NCBI GenBank assembly: GCA_032622095.1
Contig: CP136067.1
Coordinates: 120,005,030 to 120,069,029, forward strand
Length of the DNA: 64,000 bases
Direction: 5' to 3'
Source: Siphonodentalium dalli
Taxonomy: Eukaryota > Mollusca > Scaphopoda > Gadilida > Siphonodentaliidae
Position 1 is the first letter of the stretch; every line of letters starts with the position of its first letter. Of this stretch, positions 56,010 to 64,000 are shown one piece after another. Below the pieces are notes generated by a model. That model ran no database searches. It worked only from the letters and a program-made list of their open reading frames with translations, and had not been told where the DNA came from. Both the position numbers and the translations under genes were made by a program.

Positions 56010-56225
56010 ATGGCGTTTTTTGCCCACCACCTTCATGACTATATATTTTGGTTATGTCAATTTTGATACATATATATAAATATCTGGTTGTTTATCAATA
56101 AACAGCTCTATTGAATCTGACCAACTCGTTTAGTCATTGAACGTAGCAAACCCTTAGAGCAGCCCCTATTACTATCCCGGGTTATGCGGCATTGGGTTGA
56201 CAGTAGGATCTGTAGAACATAAATA
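56010..56225 (+). repeat. B2 repeat of the DIRS-type element
   Basis: The uninterrupted version of B1, ending TTGACAGTAGGATCTGTAGA. It gives the right border of the element, and its AATAAA could serve as the polyadenylation signal. Confidence 0.85.
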
Positions 56226-56269
56226 ATTTGTTTCTTACATTTTTTAACAATTATAAAAAATAATATAAA

Positions 56270-56530
56270 ATGTGTTAGTCGACTCGAATATATAAGAAAA
56301 AGCAATGGCACACGATTTTCGCAAAAATTCAGGAAGCTCACAATTACAACAATTTATTATCATTTTTTTCATGTTTTTTCTTACATTTAAAAAAAATAAT
56401 ATCAAATTTGTCAGAGCACTGCGTTCTCTTATATATGCGAGGTGACCTATGGTCCACTCGCATATGTAAGAAAATGCATTGGCGCAGGGTTTTCGCAAAA
56501 ATTCAGGAAGCTCACAATTACAACAATTTT
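56270..56530. repeat. Relative of the piggyBac-type MITE interior, duplicated ~174 bp
   Basis: CTCTTATATATGCGAGGTGA and AATGCATTGGCGCAGG near 56412-56490 match the inner palindromes of 45846-46237. TTTTCGCAAAAATTCAGGAA then GCTCACAATTACAAC occurs twice (near 56316 and 56490). Confidence 0.7.
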
Positions 56531-56569
56531 TTTTTATAAATCCCGATGTCATGACTATAAAGTCATGAC

Positions 56570-58060
56570 ATTGTGACGTTGTGATGAAAATACAGATAAA
56601 ACTGAAGATTTTGTATAAAATTTGTCTATAATGGCATAATAAAGCGGTATATTTACATTAAATCATATTTCGCGATGAAATCTATCGATGACATGCAATT
56701 TGCATTGACTGAGGGTGGTAACACGATAGCTATTCCTCTTGGTACTCCCCAACGTTTAACGTTCTTAAAATAGCCTCTAAAGCTGCCCGAATGTGATAAG
56801 TAATTATAAATAAAAGTGATATTAATTGATAGCAGCTTTTTCCGGACAGGTAGAGGTGCCCTTGATTCATATGTATTATTTTATACCCCGGAATTTATAT
56901 AAAACTTGCTGGGACCCAGTGGACTTGGATCAGTCTTACTACAAAATCCTTACGAATTTCATACATGCATGGGAGTTTCCCCATATAATTTTCTCTGCTT
57001 TGTTGCACCATACACCAGACCATTAAGCCAAGAATGTTCACGGTCCCCTCAGTAATCAGTATTCTCTGAATCACTTATATTTTATAGGATGGACTAAATG
57101 ACATCGCATATAATTGCTTAACACCCCATTAACGCCCGATCGTTGTCCTATCCCCTCCATGAGTATAAACATTATAAATACACCCAACTATATATTTGCC
57201 TTGTCGGCTCGGTCGGTGTCTTTCTAACCGTTCTTCGTTTATCTGGGAACGGGACAAATCTACTAGTGTCAGCACTTGTGTCCCAATCCCAATTGTTGTA
57301 TGTATATATATATATGTATATCTGTAATTATCCTCCATTACTGAAGATTGTATATATGAACACAATAGTATATACAGAACATAATACACACGGTCATATA
57401 CATGTATCAACAAATCAAAGTATTTACATATATATACAATTATCGAGTTGGGTCTGCGCTCTTACCAGCAGGTACCGCCCAAACCAAACCAAAACAGTTC
57501 AGCATGACTACATGCGTTGCAATTCTTCAAACGCAATTGCCAGCGTCATATATATGGGTACGCACACATAAGGGCACAACCGCAACTTTGTTGGTGTATT
57601 CGCGTACGCACGTGCATCTGGGCGCGCAGGACAATCAGTCACGACACCCTGCCATCTCCCGATGCACAGAATAATGACGAACGACTTGCATTGTCATTCT
57701 ACTGGCCACTGAATCCAACAGAATTGGGCGCGCGCATCCACATATACACGGCCGCACGTATACACGCAACTCACACCATATATGTTTGTATATTGAATGC
57801 CTTTATATGGCATGTGCGATTACTATATACATGTAATATAAACCATGTGGTTGTCATAATTGGAGACATAAAGATAATATGAGGTTTCTCTTTCATATAT
57901 ATTGATGGACGTCACGACAAGGTTCCACATATAAAAAGTGAAGTATAGAGAGAGATAGATAATTATACATCGAAATATTACTTCGATTACAGTAGTTTAA
58001 TGTATATCTATAAAGTAAAAATAAAGGGTGCGAGTCGATATATAGTGTATGAATAACGAG
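56570..58060. other. No gene recognised
   Basis: AT-rich, with a short TA run near 57300. Open frames at 57129-57882 overlap on both strands and have no recognisable domain; they are probably chance. Confidence 0.45.
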
Positions 58061-58122
58061 AATGTCGAGCATGCACTATATTAAGTAATACCTGTCATAC
58101 CAGCATACATATAATATGCCTG

Positions 58123-58732
58123 TCACATTTTGACAACATGTTTGAAAATTTGAATTGGAATGTCATCATCTGCAATCAATTGATCGCCCTCAATTTCTGG
58201 TAAGTGCCCAAGGAGCACACTTAATTTGGCTTCTCTTGGTAGCGTTTCGTATTTGCTGTAGGCGTTAATCCCAAGTGCATCCATAATAAAATATTCCATC
58301 TCATTTCCAAATGAATACATGGGTGTGCAATCAATGAATATGTGAGATAAAATGTCGGTCGTGGTAGAACCACAATTCGTACATGATATTTCCCTGTTAA
58401 TTCCTATTTGGCTTATCAATTTGCCAATCGTCAGATAAATGGTCTTGTCGTCTGGATGCGATTTACAAAGGCGCCAAACATAAGACATACATAAGTCTGT
58501 GTGTATTCTATTGCAGAATGCAGAGTGAGAGACTTGGGTCAGAATTTGTTCTTGACTTCCACGCATCATCGTGTGATGTTACCATTCCCATGTTAAAAAT
58601 TTGTTTCCATGAGTTTTTGTCCGGAAAACAAGACTGTGTGGCAAATTGGTTAAGGTAGTACGAAATATCATATCGCTCAAGTGTTTGCATTATGTCACAA
58701 AAATAGTTATGGAAACACGATGTAATATACAT
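58123..58732 (-). pseudogene. LINE RT C-terminal fragment with zinc knuckle
   Basis: 58732-58508 reads NKLxx-like SWKQIFNMGMV. After a frame change, 58569-58123 contains RLCKSHPDDKTIYLTIGKLI and the knuckle CTNCGSTTTDILSHIFIDC (C-x2-C...H...C), common near the end of LINE ORF2. No RT core was found upstream, so it is 5'-truncated. Confidence 0.75.
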
Positions 58733-58753
58733 GCATATATGGCAATAAAATAT

Positions 58754-59078
58754 TTTAAAAGATGCATAACCGAATTAACGCCCGCAAATTACTATTTCTT
58801 TGGCTTCGGGGCTAAAAATCGGACCAAATTGCGAACGAAGATGGATAACTCTAGGACTTTTGTGTGTCAGATATTTGACAAACCGGCAAAATGTCGTTGA
58901 ACAAAATGTTGATAAATAACAGATTTTGGACAATTTTATACTATAGTTGACTGTGGTTAGCATTATGTTTGGGGAATTAATCGGTTCGGGTAACTGAAGC
59001 GGCATTTAAAAAAAAAATGGTGTTGTTGTTGGAATCTGATGATATGGGGACCATCGAATGGGATTGAGTACCTTTAAA
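58754..59078 (+). mobile_element. Single-arm member of the TTTAAAG-ended family
   Basis: Starts TTTTAAAAGATGCATAAC, ends GGATTGAGTACCTTTAAA, and shares GATGGATAACTCTA and GACTGTGGTTAGCATTAT with the arms of 30287-31227. About 325 bp; shows the basic unit from which the palindrome was made. Confidence 0.82.
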
Positions 59079-59099
59079 CTAAACTTGCTTGGAAGAGAT

Positions 59100-59640
59100 A
59101 GACGATATGTAACGCATTACATCCAAATCTAAACTATAATTGGCCTACCTTATTCCACACCCCTTGTTCTGATGAGATAGTTCTGCGCACCCATCTCGGT
59201 TTGGGCATCAGAAGAATCGCGGCAACTGTTGATGAAAGAGAGCCAAGTTGTTAAAATATTCGTTTCAGCCTATATGCGTGCGTCAATATGATATCAATCT
59301 ATTAAAATTGTGCAGTACATCACAGAACCCTTTTTTTATACCACAAGTTTCAACACGAGCCTGTCGTGCAGCGGCCAAACGCCAAAAGTGGTCGAGTATC
59401 CCTACCCACGGTAGAACAAGTTGAAACCAAATTGTTTTGAAGAAGAAATATATACTCTGGACGAAAATGATAGTGAAAAATAACGGAATTGGTGGTGGCT
59501 ATTGTCAAATCGACGATGAATGATACCAACCAGTGACGTTTTCCAGAAATTAACGATTTTGGTAAAGCGAGCCCTGCGGCTATGTCCTAAATTATTTGCC
59601 CACATTATTGGTGTAGACATTACTACATCATACCATATCT
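59100..59640. other. No gene recognised
   Basis: AT-rich sequence. A minus-strand frame 59620-59402 has no recognisable motif. Confidence 0.35.
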
Positions 59641-60490
59641 CTATTTCATAAACAAAAATTGTTGGTTAATTTAGATTTTCCTGCTATTTGGAGCCGAATC
59701 ATTTTTTTTTTTTTATGAAAAATCGCTCTTTTTCACATAAATATCATTTTTCAAACATTATCATTCAAACGGATATTGCAATAATGCCGGAATATTTAAT
59801 CCGCATGGTGAAGTAGTTATCTGACAACCATATGAAGAAAGAAGTTAACATAAATTTAGAACGGTTTGCGAGATACTAGATGTTAGCAACCCCTCCCCCG
59901 AACACCTTTTTGGTCGAAAAAAATACATATGTTTGATAACGACTTTGCAAACATTTTCTAATTGATCTTAATGGGACCCAATATGAATCTTGTACTGAAT
60001 GTTTTCCAGAGATACCGTTTAATTGATTACAGATGTGTTCAGGCTTCCAGACCCCCAGTTATAACAAGAACATATTTTATTGATAACAGGTAATTCTGCA
60101 TGCTTTTAACATCGATTTTATAGTACTAAAATATTTGTTATAAACAACACATGACCAACTATATAATTCATATGGCTCAGTAGTTATTTGGACATCACAA
60201 TTAGAAAGAATTTGACAGAAATTGTGAACTGTTTGCCAGATATTCGATTTAGGTACTGCTCCCCCGAACGCGTTTTGGTAGAAATATTATCATATTTATG
60301 ATAACAACACAAACTTTTCTAAATGATTATAATGGGCATCAAATCATGATTCATGTGATGAAAACCTGATCCGTAGACACCGCGAGCGTGGTTAAAGATG
60401 TCGTCATGCTTCCAAACCCCAGTTACAACACATGTTATTTATATTAATATCTGGAGACTTCGTAGAACTAAAGTAAAGTATACGTTATAA
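59640..60490. repeat. Tandem units of ~355 bp
   Basis: Two full units share CCCCCGAACRCSTTTTGG, ATAACRACWYWGCAAAC, TCTAAWTGATYWTAATGGG, then CTTCCARACCCC-AGTTA and TTATTKATA. Unit starts are near 59790 and 60150, with a partial unit before. Confidence 0.65.
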
Positions 60491-60649
60491 ATGGCACATA
60501 ATATAGACTAACATATAGAGAACAAAACTATTGTTGCTGCCATAGTGATTGTTAGAGTCCCTCTAAATCGACCAAAATATAAAAACAATGGATATTGTTT
60601 TTTATATCTCATAAACTAGTCTGACCAAGGTGGTAAGCGTTAGTAAAAA

Positions 60650-63590
60650 TATGTTCTATGTTTTGAGGTCCCCTGCACTATTAGAAGTATTGAACACACC
60701 ACGAACTGAAAGAATATGATCTCAATATTAACTGAGGGTGTGTACAAAGGATAGTTATATAAGGAAATACACAATGCTTATGGATGGGTTGGTTCCCGAA
60801 ATAGTGTGGCACTTTACAAAACGCGGCTGCGTGGCAAATATGAAAGGCGAATTTTCTATTTGCTATTGAACACAATACGAGCTGAAGATATTTTCTCTCT
60901 ATATTAACAGAGAGTGTGACTGGAAGGTAGTGCTATCAGAGAATACATAATATGTATGGGTGTCTTGTGCCTGTGTCGCTTTACACAAAGCGGCTGATAA
61001 ATTAAAAAGACGAATTTGCTATGTTTTGAGGACTCCTCCCTACACAATTGAAGACTTGAAGTGTTAAAGTTGAACAAACCACGAACTGAAAGGATTTCTT
61101 TAAATATTGACTGGGGATGTGGGCAAAGGGTAGTAATATCAGGACATACACAATGTTTATGGATGGGTTGGTTCCCGAATGCCTTTGGCACTTTACAAAA
61201 ATCGGATGGCAAAGGCCAAAGGCGAATATTTTTTGTTTTGTGGGACCCCTTTATAAGCCCATTAAACTCTTGCGGAATCGACGTGGTTTAAACCAACAAA
61301 CAGCGTGTGGTGATGCGCTTATATTTCACGCATTGTAAGGCGCTACATACATCGACTAAAATCTCTGATAGAAACTGAGGTGTTGAGTATATAATCACAT
61401 TTTCACAATACAAAAAATATATATGTTATTATTATTAACTGACAGTGTGAACGAAATATTTCACGCATTGTAAGGCGCTACATACATCGACTAAAATCTC
61501 TGATAGAAACTGAGGTGTTGAGTATATAATCACATTTTCACTATACAAAAAATATATATGTTATTATTATTAACTGACAGTGTGAACGAAAGGTAGTGCT
61601 ATCAGGGAATATACAATTTATATGGGTAGTTTGGTTCCCAACATCCTATGGTACTTTACAAAAGGCGGATGGCAAATGCAAAAGATGAATTTTCCTTGAG
61701 CACCCTACCCAATTTAAATTCTTAAACACACCACGAATTGAACGGATATGCTCTGAATGTTAATTGAGGGTGTGGATACATGGTAGGTGATTTAGGAAAT
61801 ACATATCTTTAATGGGTGGGTTGGTTTCGAATGTCTGGGACACTTTACAAAAAGTGGCTAGCAAATGAGAAAGACGAATTCTCACTGTTTTGGGTACCCA
61901 TAGTCCATTTCAACTATTGAGCACACATTGAACTGAAGCTATATATATGGTCTCAATATTAAATGAGTGTTTGGACGAAAGGTGGTGCTATCATGGATTA
62001 TATACAATTTTTATGGGTGGTTTGGTTCCCGAGATCCTGGGGCACTTTACAAAAGTCGGCTGGCAAATACTAAATGTTATTTTTTTTTTAGGCCACACTA
62101 CCTCATTTGAAGCCTTGAACATGCTCTGAATATTAACTGAGTGTGTAGAGAAATGGACGCTCTATCAAGAACTTCACATCTTTTATGGATGGGTTGGTTC
62201 TGGAATGTCTGGGTTACTTTACAAAAAGCAGTTGGCAATTGAGACAGGCGAATACTCATTGTTTTTGGGGACCCCTTAACCCATTTAATATCTTAAACAC
62301 AACATGAACTGAAGTTATATGCTCTCATACTTAGCTGAGTGTGTGAACAAAGGGTAGTACTAGCAAGGAATTATCATTTGATATGGGTGGTTTGGTTCGC
62401 CCGAATTACTGGGGTACTTTATAAAAAGCAGCTGGCAAACACGAAAGGCGATTTATTTTATGTTTTGAGGACCCTACTATCTCACTTGAAGTCTTAAACA
62501 AATAATATGCTCTCAATGTTAACTGAGGGTATGGATAAATGGTAGTATTATCCGGAAATACGAATCTGTTATGGATGAGATGGTTCCCGAAAGCCTATGC
62601 CACTTTACAAAAAGCGGCCGGCAAACGAAAAGGGATAATTTTCGCTGTCTTAGGGGACTTCAATCCCTATTTGAAGTCTTGAAAACACCACTAGCTGAAG
62701 GCATATGTTATCAATATCACCCGAGATGGTGGCCAAATGGCTGATCTGTCAGAAAAGATGCTATGCTCTCGCGGACCAACCGTTTGCGAGAACACCGTGG
62801 CATCGTACACAAAGCAGACGGCAAACGATAAAGGCGAATTTTAAGGGACCCCTACCCCATGTAAATCATTGAATCCATCACGAACTGAATTGATGTGCTC
62901 TCAATGTCAAACGACGATCTGGACAAATGGCTATTCCATCAGGAAATACACAATTGTTACAGATGGGTTGGTACCCGACAGTCATGGACACCGGAAAATA
63001 AGTAATACGATTTTCACTGTTTTTATTACCCCCTACCCAATTTGAAAACTAAAACACACCACCAACTGGAACGATATCCTCATTGGCTGAGTGTGTGGAT
63101 AATGGAGACTTGTATGAGGATGTACACAATTTATATATATGGATAGGGTTAAGAAAGCATGAGCTCTTAACGAAAAGTGGCAGGAAAATAAGAAAGGCAC
63201 AATTTTGGGGATCCCCTACTTTATTTGGAGTCTTGAAGACGCCACATGCTTAAATTATATGATCTCAGTATTAACCGAGGGTTTGACCAAAGTTAAATTT
63301 TTATCAGGATATACATTACATGTTTGTTCCCAAAAGTCTGCACCGTGTGCCACTTCACAACAATCGGCTGGCAAATGTTCAGTTTTATGTACCCCTACCC
63401 TATTTGAAGTCTTGAACACATCATGTACTGAAGGGATTACGCTCTCAATATCAACATATGTTGTGTCTGAATGGCTATTCTATCCGACATTTAAGGCTGC
63501 ATGTATTGTTTTCCGACAGCATGTGACACTTTACCAAAAAAAAAACGGCTGGCAAATAACAAAAATGCAATTTTAACCACGTTATGAAAA
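60650..63590. repeat. ~190-bp satellite array, about 15 units
   Basis: Units carry CTTGAACACACCACGAACTG, TCTCAATATTAACTGAGGGT, ATGGATGGGTTGGTTCCCGA and CACTTTACAAAAAGCGGCTG in order. Examples of the first block are near 60690, 60866, 61070, 61724, 61916, 62293, 62680, 62865 and 63412 (spacing 180-205). Well over 10% divergence between units, so it is old. Open frames inside are by-products. Confidence 0.88.
61321..61590. repeat. Recent 135-bp tandem duplication inside the satellite
   Basis: 61321-61455 and 61456-61590 differ at one base by eye (CACAATAC versus CACTATAC). Both contain GGCGCTACATACATCGAC and TATATGTTATTATTATTA. Confidence 0.92.
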
Positions 63591-63850
63591 TCGCTATGTT
63601 TTCGAGATAAATGTTTGAACCGCGTCAAATATTTTAACGATGATTGAGTTCCTGTGTTCCACACAAAGGAGTATTTCTGATAAATAACATTCGGTATTGC
63701 GTATAGATATAGAAGTTCAGTCCTAGGACCATTGTGTTCAGGACACTCCAATAAGTAATGATGTGCTGTTTCTATTTTGCCACAATGACAGAGAGGGGAC
63801 GTTTTAATGTGATTACTCAATAAGTCATAGTGCAAACTATTGCATTTCAA
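63491..63850 (-). pseudogene. LINE RT C-terminal fragment with zinc knuckle
   Basis: Reads MKCNSLHYDLLSNHI, then PLCHCGKIETAHHYLLECPE, a C-x-C-G...H...C knuckle, then VWNTGTQ. This is the standard end of a LINE ORF2 protein (usually RLRxGxSxLxxDLxxxHI...CxCG...EHYLLxCP). It is a 5'-truncated fragment next to the satellite. Confidence 0.85.
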
Positions 63851-64000
63851 TCTTAAGCGAGAATTGCGTACTTGTGATATGCGACACTTTCTGTGGTAAT
63901 AGTAAATAAAATTTGTTGTTGTTGTTGCAATTTGAGGCCTGGAAGCCCGAACACGTCTTTAATCATTTAAGCAATGTTCCCGGGCACAATTTTCAGCAAA

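Larger units (their letters stand above)
49953..56225 (+). mobile_element. DIRS-order retroelement, degenerate
   Basis: Plus-strand remains in order: gag-like region (to 51411), RT (51420-52520), RNase H (52527-52960), tyrosine recombinase (52961-53623), hairpin-motif array (53655-54545), B1 (54826 onward) and B2 (56010-56225). The lack of integrase, protease and LTRs, together with the recombinase directly after RNase H and the split repeats, places it in the DIRS order (Ngaro-like). I found no A1 repeat at the left end. Many frame changes show it is inactive. Confidence 0.85.

Noticed and set aside
57129-57882. Possible gene of about 120-140 codons
   Set aside because: Overlapping frames on both strands, no domain, AT-rich with simple TA runs.

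Overview
This window looks like non-coding, repeat-dominated DNA from a lophotrochozoan animal, most likely a mollusc. The grounds are an AT-rich base composition, short frame-broken reading frames, several non-LTR retrotransposon remnants, a DIRS-order tyrosine-recombinase retroelement, a Helitron, many small inverted-repeat transposons and many satellite arrays. The only sequence that still reads as an intact host-type coding exon is an HtrL/YibB-like glycosyltransferase-type exon at 46902-47831 (minus). No rRNA, tRNA or CRISPR array was recognised. The phylum assignment is an inference from repeat content, not from a marker gene.

Layout. 1-8245: a split-direct-repeat element (A1 - interior - B1 - A2 - B2). 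Its 106-bp A repeats are identical, its B repeats are homologous to those of the DIRS-type element at 50-56 kb, and its interior is mostly degenerate tandem arrays. 8.9-11.5 kb: a decayed minus-strand LINE with a 2A-like motif near its N-terminus. 11.9-13.1 kb: tandem and dispersed repeats. 13.2-18.6 kb: a ~178-bp satellite that flanks a pseudogene copy of the glycosyltransferase exon, with a 2686-bp non-autonomous Helitron inserted beside it. 19.0-22.3 kb: a second minus-strand LINE whose reverse transcriptase reading frame has grown a 33-bp minisatellite. 23.8-28.3 kb: three unusual arrays, two of which switch orientation. 28.3-37.6 kb: a cluster of miniature inverted-repeat transposons, including a 941-bp palindrome and a pair of Harbinger-like copies with TTA and TAA target duplications. 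38.3-38.9 kb: a LINE tail. 39.6-41.4 kb: about 40 copies of a 45-bp unit. 42.5-44.4 kb: the best preserved LINE reverse transcriptase, broken by one homopolymer indel. 44.9-46.2 kb: a possible LINE ORF1/SGNH fragment, a poly-A tail and a piggyBac-type miniature element. 46.6-48.3 kb: the second copy of the glycosyltransferase segment, which preserves the empty Helitron site. 49.2-56.2 kb: a degenerate DIRS-order retroelement with gag, RT, RNase H and a truncated recombinase, then hairpin-motif repeats and its own B1/B2 repeats. 58-64 kb: LINE C-terminal fragments and a ~190-bp satellite.

The most informative relations join separate places in the window. Two segmental-duplicate copies of one gene segment give a filled/empty site pair for the Helitron. 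Two members of one split-repeat retroelement family are present, one with proteins and one apparently without. Several inverted-repeat families occur two to four times, so their ends and target duplications can be read without outside data.
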